The notes beneath the pieces were generated by a model. The model was not told the DNA's origin. It ran no database searches and was given only the letters and a program-made list of their open reading frames with translations. 64,000 bases of DNA from contig JBMNLP010000001.1 of NCBI GenBank assembly GCA_050952845.1, positions 1,302,001-1,366,000 on the forward strand. The letters are read 5' to 3'. The DNA comes from JAGVSV01 sp050952845. Lineage in GTDB: Bacteria; Bacillota; Clostridia; Christensenellales; Aristaeellaceae. Shown here in pieces: positions 1 through 7,216 of this stretch. Numbering within the stretch: the first letter of the stretch is position 1; every line of letters begins with the position of its first letter. A program made the position numbers and the translations under genes.

Positions 1-1
1 C

Positions 2-388
2 CTCAGGCGCATTCTTCAAGCTTTGGACGGAAAGCGGTTTGTGTTGTGCTTTATCGATGAAATTTTAAGGGGTACCAACACGGTGGAGAGGATTGCATCA
101 TCATCAGCTGTTCTGGCAGTCCTTGCTGAAAAGCCGTTGCTGTGCTTGGCTGCGACACACGACATTGAGCTAACCAGGCTGCTTGCCGACCAATACGACA
201 ATATGCACTTCAGGGAAGAAATGAAGGATGGAAATGTTGTGTTTAATTACCAGCTGTGCCAGGGGCCTTCCACTACCCGAAATGCCGTTGCGCTGCTGTC
301 CTCCATGGGTTTTGATCAGGCTATCATCGATAGCGCACACCGCCTTATCGCACAGTTTGAGCAGACGGGAAGCTGGTTTACGTCCTGA
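2..388 (+). CDS. MutS-family DNA mismatch repair ATPase, C-terminal fragment
   Basis: The frame is open from the window edge, so only the last ~128 residues are seen. They contain the second half of a MutS domain V ATPase: a Walker B stretch FIDEILRGTNT, then ATHDIELT (the His after the D-loop) and GPSTTRNAVALL. MutS-family proteins bind mismatched or branched DNA and use ATP to signal repair. The ATHDIELT and LRGTNT wording fits the shorter MutS-like proteins common in Clostridia rather than MutS1, whose Walker B reads DEIGRGT; that assignment is from memory of the family. No terminator hairpin was seen before the next promoter at 448. Confidence 0.8.
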   Translation, partial: LRRILQALDGKRFVLCFIDEILRGTNTVERIASSSAVLAVLAEKPLLCLAATHDIELTRLLADQYDNMHFREEMKDGNVVFNYQLCQGPSTTRNAVALLSSMGFDQAIIDSAHRLIAQFEQTGSWFTS

Positions 389-447
389 CATCCGTATCCA
401 GAAATTTGAGCAGTTGCTGCCATACGCTCACATCTGCTTCTTTTTGG

Positions 448-476
448 TTGACAGAGACGGTGAGGTATGGTTTAAT
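448..476 (+). promoter_or_regulatory. sigma-A promoter of the repressor-potABCD operon
   Basis: The -35 TTGACA lies at 448-453 and the -10 TTTAAT at 471-476, with a 17-bp spacer. It is the only good promoter before the five-gene operon. Confidence 0.65.
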
Positions 477-491
477 AAATGATGCCTGCAA

Positions 492-508
492 GTTTAGTAA
501 TTCTAAAC
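492..508. promoter_or_regulatory. Inverted repeat, candidate operator of the XRE-cupin repressor
   Basis: GTTTAG, TAATT, CTAAAC form a perfect 6-bp inverted repeat with a 5-bp centre, about 16 bp after the -10 and 24 bp before the repressor start. Its position between promoter and repressor gene suits autoregulation. The repressor-site link is inferred. Confidence 0.4.
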
Positions 509-532
509 AGAACGGGCAGATGAGGTGAAAGG

Positions 533-1075
533 ATGGACATTGGCACAAAGCTGAAGCGCATGCGGATGCGGCTGAAACTGACGCAAGAAGAGCTGGCAGA
601 CAGGTGTGAGCTGAGCAAAGGCTTTATATCCCAGGTGGAGCGTAACCTGACTTCTCCTTCTATTGCAACCCTGACCGATTTGTTGGAGTGCCTGGGGAGT
701 AACCTGCGAACCTTTTTCAGCGAAAACCAGGATGAAAAGGTGGTCTTTCATGCCGAGGACATGTTCATCAAGGAAGACAACGACGCATTAAAAGGGCAGA
801 TCACCTGGCTGGTTCCCAACGCGCAGAAGAACATGATGGAACCCATGCTGGTAGAATTGGGCGCAGGCGGCAGGACGCAGCTGTTTCCGCCGCATGAAGG
901 CGAAGAAATCGGATTTGTTCTATCCGGCGCACTGCATCTTAGGATGGGCGGCATCATCCACCGCGTCAAAGCGGGTGAAAGCTTTTGCATTCACCCTGAG
1001 GAACCACATGATATCATCAATCCCGGTAAAAAACCTGTGAAGTTTTTATGGGTGTCCACCCCACCATCATTTTAA
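533..1075 (+). CDS. XRE-family repressor with C-terminal cupin domain (polyamine-type)
   Basis: The 180-residue protein has an XRE helix-turn-helix at about residues 5-60 (TQEELADRCELSKGFISQVE) and a cupin_2 fold at about 105-178 (FPPHEGEEIGFVLSG, GESFCIHPEEPHDI). This is the architecture of PuuR and related small-molecule-sensing repressors. The ATG at 533 follows GAGGTG with 5 nt between. It lies 18 nt before potA and co-transcribes with potABCD, so it most likely senses polyamine (cupin ligand) and controls uptake. The ligand is inferred from the neighbours only. Confidence 0.85.
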   Translation: MDIGTKLKRMRMRLKLTQEELADRCELSKGFISQVERNLTSPSIATLTDLLECLGSNLRTFFSENQDEKVVFHAEDMFIKEDNDALKGQITWLVPNAQKNMMEPMLVELGAGGRTQLFPPHEGEEIGFVLSGALHLRMGGIIHRVKAGESFCIHPEEPHDIINPGKKPVKFLWVSTPPSF

Positions 1076-1093
1076 TCGGGAGGAACGGCCGGC

Positions 1094-2155
1094 ATGCAAG
1101 AATCGCCCCGTTTGATCAGGCTTGAAAACATTTCCAAGGAATATAATGGCACCGAGGTGCTTTCCGATATCAACCTTTACGTACGGAAGAATGAATTTTT
1201 GACGCTGCTCGGCCCGTCCGGGTGCGGTAAGACAACCACGTTGCGCATTATCGGCGGGTTTGAAACCCCGACAACAGGCAAGGTGTTTTTTGACGGCGAG
1301 GATATCACCAGTCTTCCGCCCTATAAACGCCGCGTCAACACGGTATTTCAACGGTATGCGTTGTTTCCGCACCTCAATGTATATGAGAACATTGCCTTTG
1401 GCTTGAAGGTCGCTAAGCGCCCTAAAAAGGAAATCGACGAGCGGGTAGAAAGCATGCTGTCGCTGGTCAACCTGAAGGGCTACAACAAGCGGGGCGTGGA
1501 ATCGCTGTCCGGCGGGCAGCAGCAGCGTGTTGCCATCGCCCGCGCATTGATCAACGAGCCTGAGGTGCTGCTGTTGGATGAACCGCTGGGCGCGCTGGAT
1601 GTCAAGCTGAGGAAGGACATGCAATTAGAGCTCAAGCGCATGCAGCAGATGCTGGGTATCACGTTTATATTCGTGACCCACGATCAGGAAGAGGCGTTGA
1701 CTATGTCCGACACCATTGTTGTCATGAAGGATGGCCGCATCCAGCAGATCGGTACGCCCAAGCACATCTATGACGAGCCCAAGAGCTCTTTCATCGCCGA
1801 CTTTATCGGTGAAACCAATATTATCCCCGGCAGAATGATTCAGGATGAGCTGGTCCATTTCTGCGGTGCGGATTTTACCTGCGTCGATTCCGGCTATGAA
1901 AAAAATGAGCCTGTCGATGTGCTCATCCGTCCGGAAGATGTCATGATCATCGGTGATGATGTGGGGCAGCTGGTCGGTACAGTGAAAAGCGTGTTGTTCA
2001 AGGGTGTGCACTACGAGATGATTATTGAGGCTGGCGGCTATACATGGAAGGTACACTCCACCAGCATGCAGCCGGAGGGATCTAGCGTCGGTTTGTCTGT
2101 GGTTCCCTTTAACATCCACATCATGAGACCTATGAAAGAGGATGATGCCTTATGA
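1094..2155 (+). CDS. potA: Spermidine/putrescine ABC transporter ATP-binding protein
   Basis: This 353-residue ATPase powers polyamine import. Walker A GPSGCGKT is at residues 40-47, the signature LSGGQQQ at 138-144, Walker B LLLDEP at 159-164, and the H-loop is in FVTHDQEEAL. A C-terminal TOBE-like region (about 240-340) is typical of PotA and other MalK-type ATPases. The stop overlaps the potB start by 4 nt (ATGA), showing translational coupling. The downstream permeases and a PotD-type binding protein make a polyamine substrate far more likely than sulfate or iron for this ATPase class. Confidence 0.92.
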   Translation: MQESPRLIRLENISKEYNGTEVLSDINLYVRKNEFLTLLGPSGCGKTTTLRIIGGFETPTTGKVFFDGEDITSLPPYKRRVNTVFQRYALFPHLNVYENIAFGLKVAKRPKKEIDERVESMLSLVNLKGYNKRGVESLSGGQQQRVAIARALINEPEVLLLDEPLGALDVKLRKDMQLELKRMQQMLGITFIFVTHDQEEALTMSDTIVVMKDGRIQQIGTPKHIYDEPKSSFIADFIGETNIIPGRMIQDELVHFCGADFTCVDSGYEKNEPVDVLIRPEDVMIIGDDVGQLVGTVKSVLFKGVHYEMIIEAGGYTWKVHSTSMQPEGSSVGLSVVPFNIHIMRPMKEDDAL

Positions 2156-3144
2156 CAAGCATGTATGTACCTGTGTGGGGCGTATGGATCATGGTGGCAT
2201 GCCTGGCAGGCTTTGTTCTGTTAGCTGTGCGTACCGTGAAGAAAAACCGGGGCATCCATCGGTCGCTGTTTGCGTGGCCATATGGGTTTTGGATGGTTGT
2301 GTTCACGGTATTGCCGTTGGTGCTGATTGCCTATTACTCGCTGACCGACAAAAACGGGCAGTTTACGCTGTCCAATTTTGCCAATTTCTGGGATAGCAAT
2401 TATGAAACCAAGCAGCAGTTTGTCGCTATGGGCTATGATCCTGTGGAACTGGGCATCGCCGAGCGCGGCATGGTGAATGTGAACACGCTGACATACTCCA
2501 TCTGGATGGCTTTTCTATGCACCGTGATATCGCTGCTGCTTGGGTACCCGGCGGCTCTGATCATGGCAGACAGGAATTTTAAACTGGGCGCAACCGTGGT
2601 GGTGCTGTTTGTGATCCCCATGTGGATGAATTTCCTGCTGCGCACCATCGCCTGGATGTCGCTGCTGGAAGACAATGGGCTGATCAACAGGCTGCTGGAA
2701 AGGCTGGGGCTTGGTAAGGTACAGCTGATGTACAATTCCCAGGCAGTGTTGCTGGGCATGGTATACAACTATTTGCCGTTCATGGTGTTTCCGGTTTACA
2801 ATTCCCTGGCCAAACAGGACTTCCGGCTGTCAGAAGCGTCGATGGATCTGGGCGCTGACAGCTGGAAAACATTTTGGCGGGTTACTTTTCCGCTGAGTAT
2901 GCCGGGCATTGTGTCAGGTATCACGATGGTGTTTATGCCTTCGGTTACCACGTTTTTTATTCCCCGTGTGCTGGGAGGCGGCAACACCGAGATGTTCGGC
3001 GACTTGATCGAGCGCACCTTCCTGACAGCAAACAATTGGAATGTGGGCAGCGCGTTGTCTCTGATCATGATGCTGCTGATACTCGCAAGCCTGAGCATCC
3101 TGCGCAAAGTTGATCCTGAAGGGGAAGGCGGTGGGGTCATATGA
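2152..3144 (+). CDS. potB: Spermidine/putrescine ABC transporter permease PotB
   Basis: The 330-residue inner-membrane permease has several predicted hydrophobic helices and the EAA loop (EASMDLGADSWKTFWRVTFP) near residues 225-245 that docks on PotA. A hydrophobic N-terminal helix (about 8-26) precedes the usual PotB start region, giving a slightly long N-terminus. It also has an insertion before the core domain (NFWDSNYETKQQFVAMGYD). It overlaps potA and potC by 4 nt each. Confidence 0.9.
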   Translation: MTSMYVPVWGVWIMVACLAGFVLLAVRTVKKNRGIHRSLFAWPYGFWMVVFTVLPLVLIAYYSLTDKNGQFTLSNFANFWDSNYETKQQFVAMGYDPVELGIAERGMVNVNTLTYSIWMAFLCTVISLLLGYPAALIMADRNFKLGATVVVLFVIPMWMNFLLRTIAWMSLLEDNGLINRLLERLGLGKVQLMYNSQAVLLGMVYNYLPFMVFPVYNSLAKQDFRLSEASMDLGADSWKTFWRVTFPLSMPGIVSGITMVFMPSVTTFFIPRVLGGGNTEMFGDLIERTFLTANNWNVGSALSLIMMLLILASLSILRKVDPEGEGGGVI

Positions 3145-3905
3145 TGAGGCTGATCAAGCGATCATATTTAACGCTGATTCTGTTGTTTCTTTATCTGCCC
3201 ATCGTGGTGCTGATCGTCCAATCTTTCAATGCAGGCGTCAGTCGCGCCAAATGGACGGGGTTTTCTTTTCGGTGGTATCAAGCGCTGGTCAGCGATACCT
3301 CCATTATGAACGCTTTATATGTCACAGTGACCATCGCGCTGTTGGCAGCTGCTGTCTCCACGGTAATGGGCACCATGGCAGCGATCGGCATTCACGCCAT
3401 GAAAAAGCGGCCTCAGCGCATGATGATGACGCTGACCAATATCCCCATGACCATGCCGGACATTGTGACTGGCATTTCCCTGATGCTGCTGTTTATATTT
3501 ACCCGTGTCAGCCGCGGCTATGTCACGATGTTGCTGGCGCATATTACCTTTGATACACCCTATGTAGTGCTGTCGGTGCTGCCTAAGCTTAGGCAGATGA
3601 ACAAGCATAGCTATGAAGCGGCGCTGGATTTGGGCGCTACGCCGACGTACGCACTTGCGCGTGTCATTCTGCCCAACATCATGCCAGGTGTTGTGACGGG
3701 CGCGCTGCTCGCCTTTACGCTGTCGTTGGATGATTTTACCATCAGCTACTTTACCACAAGCCCGCTGGTTCAGAACCTGTCGACCCTGATCTATTCCGAA
3801 GCACGCAAGGGCATCAAGCCTACCATGAACGCGCTGAGCGCGCTGATGTTTGTTTCGCTTCTGATTTTGCTGCTGGTGGTCAACTACCGCAGCACGAAGA
3901 AATAA
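3141..3905 (+). CDS. potC: Spermidine/putrescine ABC transporter permease PotC
   Basis: The 254-residue second permease subunit has about six membrane helices and an EAA loop (EAALDLGATPTYALARVILP) near residues 155-175. Its length matches PotC (about 260). It pairs with PotB to form the channel for polyamine uptake. ATG overlaps the potB stop by 4 nt; a 19-nt gap with AAAGGAG leads into potD. Confidence 0.92.
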   Translation: MMRLIKRSYLTLILLFLYLPIVVLIVQSFNAGVSRAKWTGFSFRWYQALVSDTSIMNALYVTVTIALLAAAVSTVMGTMAAIGIHAMKKRPQRMMMTLTNIPMTMPDIVTGISLMLLFIFTRVSRGYVTMLLAHITFDTPYVVLSVLPKLRQMNKHSYEAALDLGATPTYALARVILPNIMPGVVTGALLAFTLSLDDFTISYFTTSPLVQNLSTLIYSEARKGIKPTMNALSALMFVSLLILLLVVNYRSTKK

Positions 3906-3924
3906 CGCATAAAGGAGAATCCGA

Positions 3925-4974
3925 ATGAAGAAACTGTTGTCTGTTGTTATGGTTGCTTTCCTCGTGGCGTCGTTTGTCCACCTGGCTGTGGCGGAGGGAG
4001 AGGTGGTTGTTTACAACTGGGAGGACTATATCAGCCCTGAAGCACTGACCATGTTCGAGAAAGAAACCGGCATCAGGGTGATATACAGCGCGTTTACCAC
4101 CAATGAAGACATGATGGTACAGCTGCGCAGCAACCCGGATGAATTTGATGTTGTCTTCCCTTCCGACTACATCATCGAGCGGCTGATCAAGGAAGGTTTG
4201 CTGGAGCCGATCGATTACAGCAAGGTACCCAACGCGGAGCACATCGTCGATTGGCTGGACAACCCGGACTATGACCAAGACAGCACATACTCTGTGCCCT
4301 ATATGTGGGGAACGGTCGGCATTCTGTACGATAAGGAACGCATCACAGGTCCCATCGACTCCTGGAGTGTGCTCTTTACTGAGGAGTATAAAGGCGAAGT
4401 GTTTATGTTGGATTCCATCCGCGACACCATGGGTTTAGCGCTGAAATACCTAGGATACTCGATGAACACCAGAGATCCCAGCCACATCCAGGAAGCCACC
4501 GAACTGTTGCTGAAGCAAAAACGCGATGGTATTGTCAAGGCTTATCAGGTAGACGAAACCAAGGATAAAATGATCGCCGGTGAAGCCATTCTGGCTGTTG
4601 TCTGGTCGGGCGATGCGCAATACGCTATCAGTGAGGAAGGCAATGACAGGCTGGCCTATGCTGTGCCTAAAGAAGGCAGCAATGTATGGGTGGATGGCAT
4701 GGTCATCCCGAAATCCTCTCGCAACAAGGACAATGCCCATGCATTCATCAATTTTATGAGCCGGCCTGACATCGCAAAAATCAACTGTGACTATATTCAG
4801 TATTCTTCACCCAACAAGACGGCGGTTGAGCTGATGGGGGAGGAGTATACATCAAATCCCAACCTAAACCCGCCTCAGGAAGTGATCGACCGGTGTGAAT
4901 TTTTTCATGACATCGAAGATGCTTTCTTAGCATTTTACAACAACCGCTGGTCAGAAATCAAAAACGCAAAGTAA
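3925..4974 (+). CDS. potD: Spermidine/putrescine-binding protein PotD
   Basis: The 349-residue extracytoplasmic solute-binding protein starts with a Sec signal peptide (MKKLLSVVMVAFLVASF...AVA, cleavage near residue 23). The mature N-terminus EGEVVVYNWEDYI is the hallmark of PotD/PotF proteins, where the Trp and Glu line the polyamine site. No lipobox cysteine is visible, which is unusual for a Gram-positive binding protein; anchoring must be by other means or the protein is released. It is the last gene of the operon and is followed by a strong hairpin. Confidence 0.92.
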   Translation: MKKLLSVVMVAFLVASFVHLAVAEGEVVVYNWEDYISPEALTMFEKETGIRVIYSAFTTNEDMMVQLRSNPDEFDVVFPSDYIIERLIKEGLLEPIDYSKVPNAEHIVDWLDNPDYDQDSTYSVPYMWGTVGILYDKERITGPIDSWSVLFTEEYKGEVFMLDSIRDTMGLALKYLGYSMNTRDPSHIQEATELLLKQKRDGIVKAYQVDETKDKMIAGEAILAVVWSGDAQYAISEEGNDRLAYAVPKEGSNVWVDGMVIPKSSRNKDNAHAFINFMSRPDIAKINCDYIQYSSPNKTAVELMGEEYTSNPNLNPPQEVIDRCEFFHDIEDAFLAFYNNRWSEIKNAK

Positions 4975-4993
4975 CATAGAACATATATAAATC

Positions 4994-5024
4994 ATCAGCG
5001 CCCGGACAATGCCCGGGCGCTGAT
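4994..5024. terminator. Bidirectional terminator between potD and guaB
   Basis: A perfect 12-bp GC-rich stem (4994-5005 with 5013-5024) has a 7-nt loop and lies between two convergent genes. On the minus strand it is followed by a T-rich tract (gatttatatatgt), which favours guaB termination; the plus side is less T-rich. Confidence 0.75.
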
Positions 5025-5044
5025 GGTTGCTGTACGATGAGTTT

Positions 5045-6511
5045 TCAGTCCATGCGGGAGTAATTGGGCGCCTCTTTTGTGATGAAAATATCGTGCGGAT
5101 GGCTTTCTTCAAGCCCCGCGCCTGTGATGCGGATGAATTCCGCGCCTGTGCGTAACCCTTCGATGGTGGGCGTTCCGCAATATCCCATGCTGGAGCGGAG
5201 CCCGCCCATCAGCTGAAATACCGTATCGGCAAGCGACCCTTTAAAAGGCACGCGGCCTTCCACGCCTTCAGGCACCAGTTTCTTCGCGTCCTCCTGGAAA
5301 TAGCGGTCGCTGCTGCCATGCGTCTGCGCCATGGCGCCCATGGACCCCATCCCGCGGTATACCTTGAACGAACGCCCCTGGTAGATTTCCATGTCGCCCG
5401 GGCTTTCCTCAGTGCCAGCCAACAGGCTGCCTAACATCACAGCAGCGGCACCGGCGCCGATTGCTTTGGCGATGTCGCCAGAATATTTGATGCCCCCATC
5501 GGCAATGATGCGGACGCCGTGCTTGTCCGCCTCCTCTGCACAGTCACTGATGGCGGTGATCTGCGGCACGCCGATGCCCGCAACTACACGGGTGGTGCAG
5601 ATGGAGCCTGGTCCAATTCCCACCTTGACGCAGTCTGCACCTGCGCTGATCAGATCGCGGGTTGCCGCGGCCGTCGCGACATTGCCTGCAATCAGCGTAA
5701 TGTCCGGAAACCTGTTGCGGAGGGAGGCCACAGCTTGCAGTACACCCTGGCTATGGCCATGGGCAGTATCGATGGAAATCACATCCACTTTGGCTTCAAC
5801 CAGCGTCTGGACGCGTTCGACAGTGTCCTGGGCTATACCGACGGCAGCACCTGACAATAGGCGTCCGTTTGCATCTTTCGCGCTGTTGGGGTATTTGATG
5901 GCTTTTTCAATGTCCTTGATGGTGATCAAGCCGCGAAGCTTATAATCTGCATCCACGATGGGCAATTTTTCGATTTTATGCGCAGCAAGCAGCTGCTTGG
6001 CGTCGTCCAGCGTGGTGCCTTCCGGCCCCGTGACGAGGTCTTTACTGGTCATTACCTCGTGGATATACCGGGTATCGTCGGTTTCAAACCGCAGGTCGCG
6101 GTTGGTCAATATGCCAACCAGGCACATGTCGTCGTCTGTGATGGGCACGCCGCTGATGTGATACCTGGCCATCAGTGCCTTGGCGTCTGAAATGCGATGA
6201 TTGGGCGACAGGTAAAAAGGATCGGTGATGACGCCGTGTTCACTGCGTTTAACCTTGTCCACTTGGGAAGCCTGGTTTTCAATGCTCATGCTCTTATGGA
6301 TGATGCCCAGCCCGCCTTCCCGCGCGATGGCAATGCCCATCCGGGCATCGGTCACGGTATCCATCGCGGCGCTGAGCAAGGGGATGTTCAGCCTGATCTT
6401 TTTCGTCAGCTGAATGGACAGGTCAACCTCCTTGGGGAGCACCGAGCTTCTTTGCGGCACCAGCAGCACATCGTCAAATGTCAATCCCTCGCGTAGATTC
6501 ATCCCTACCAT
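5045..6511 (-). CDS. guaB: Inosine-5'-monophosphate dehydrogenase
   Basis: The 488-residue enzyme oxidises IMP to XMP with NAD+, the committed step to GTP. The catalytic loop GPGSICTTR (near residue 300) carries the nucleophilic Cys. Two CBS domains occupy about residues 95-205, and the flap has the usual G-M-G-S-M-GAM pattern (YRGMGSMGAM). The N-terminus LTFDDVLLVPQ is typical. The ATG at 6511 follows AAGGAGG; an in-frame second Met three codons later is the alternative start. It lies 33 nt after pgsA in the same orientation. Confidence 0.96.
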   Translation of the reverse strand: MVGMNLREGLTFDDVLLVPQRSSVLPKEVDLSIQLTKKIRLNIPLLSAAMDTVTDARMGIAIAREGGLGIIHKSMSIENQASQVDKVKRSEHGVITDPFYLSPNHRISDAKALMARYHISGVPITDDDMCLVGILTNRDLRFETDDTRYIHEVMTSKDLVTGPEGTTLDDAKQLLAAHKIEKLPIVDADYKLRGLITIKDIEKAIKYPNSAKDANGRLLSGAAVGIAQDTVERVQTLVEAKVDVISIDTAHGHSQGVLQAVASLRNRFPDITLIAGNVATAAATRDLISAGADCVKVGIGPGSICTTRVVAGIGVPQITAISDCAEEADKHGVRIIADGGIKYSGDIAKAIGAGAAAVMLGSLLAGTEESPGDMEIYQGRSFKVYRGMGSMGAMAQTHGSSDRYFQEDAKKLVPEGVEGRVPFKGSLADTVFQLMGGLRSSMGYCGTPTIEGLRTGAEFIRITGAGLEESHPHDIFITKEAPNYSRMD

Positions 6512-6544
6512 GTTTTCCTCCTTGTCGCTTACCTATCTGCTTAT

Positions 6545-7108
6545 TTATAAACCGCGCCTTTCCTTCAACACCTTGAGGAAAGCTGCGGCATAATACCAAA
6601 GGGCAGCCATGGCCAATACAACGCCTGCCCATAGCACGATCAGATGTACCGGAACGCCTAATCCTTCAAAGGCTTTGTGGAAGAAACAAAGTACTAACCC
6701 CAAAGTGGTAATCAGTTGGGCAACTTTGCCAATAGGCTTTGCAAAGACGACCACATCCTTGTTTTTTAACAGGAAGATGCCACCCAATACCATCAGCATT
6801 TCCTTAACCATCAGAAGCGCCACTGCTACAATCGGCACAATGCTCCTGACAGCCAACACCACCATCAACGAGACGACCATCAGTTTGTCAGCCAATGGAT
6901 CCATCAGCTTGCCAAAGTCCGTAACCAGCTGATACCTGCGTGCAATATAACCATCGACCAAGTCTGTCACACTGGCTATCAGAAAAACCGACAGGCCTGC
7001 AATCATGCGGTCATTGTATACTAAAAAGCATATCAAAGGAACCAACAGAAGCCGAATCATGGTCAGCACATTGGGGACATTCCATACATTCTGCTTTTGC
7101 TTCAGCAT
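6545..7108 (-). CDS. pgsA: CDP-diacylglycerol-glycerol-3-phosphate 3-phosphatidyltransferase
   Basis: This integral membrane enzyme makes phosphatidylglycerol phosphate. It carries the CDP-alcohol phosphotransferase signature DG..AR........G...D...D (DLVDGYIARRYQ and then GKLMDPLADK), with both metal-binding Asp pairs intact. Length is 187 residues from the start chosen here, MLKQKQ at 7108, which follows GGAGGAG by 6 nt; the longer reading from 7126 would place that ribosome site inside the gene. It is probably co-transcribed with guaB. Confidence 0.93.
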   Translation of the reverse strand: MLKQKQNVWNVPNVLTMIRLLLVPLICFLVYNDRMIAGLSVFLIASVTDLVDGYIARRYQLVTDFGKLMDPLADKLMVVSLMVVLAVRSIVPIVAVALLMVKEMLMVLGGIFLLKNKDVVVFAKPIGKVAQLITTLGLVLCFFHKAFEGLGVPVHLIVLWAGVVLAMAALWYYAAAFLKVLKERRGL

Positions 7109-7182
7109 TCGTTCTCCTCCATGCATGATCCATATTATATCACAGCTGAGATGCGTCTCACAACAGCAGTGATTGAGGTTTT

Positions 7183-7205
7183 AGAAAACCCCCGCAGCGC
7201 GGGGG
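7183..7205 (-). terminator. Rho-independent terminator of clpB
   Basis: On the minus strand, a 7-bp all-GC stem (7199-7205 with 7189-7195, loop of 3) is followed at once by TTTTCTAAAA. It sits 12 nt after the clpB stop. Confidence 0.8.
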
Positions 7206-7216
7206 CATCGTATCAT

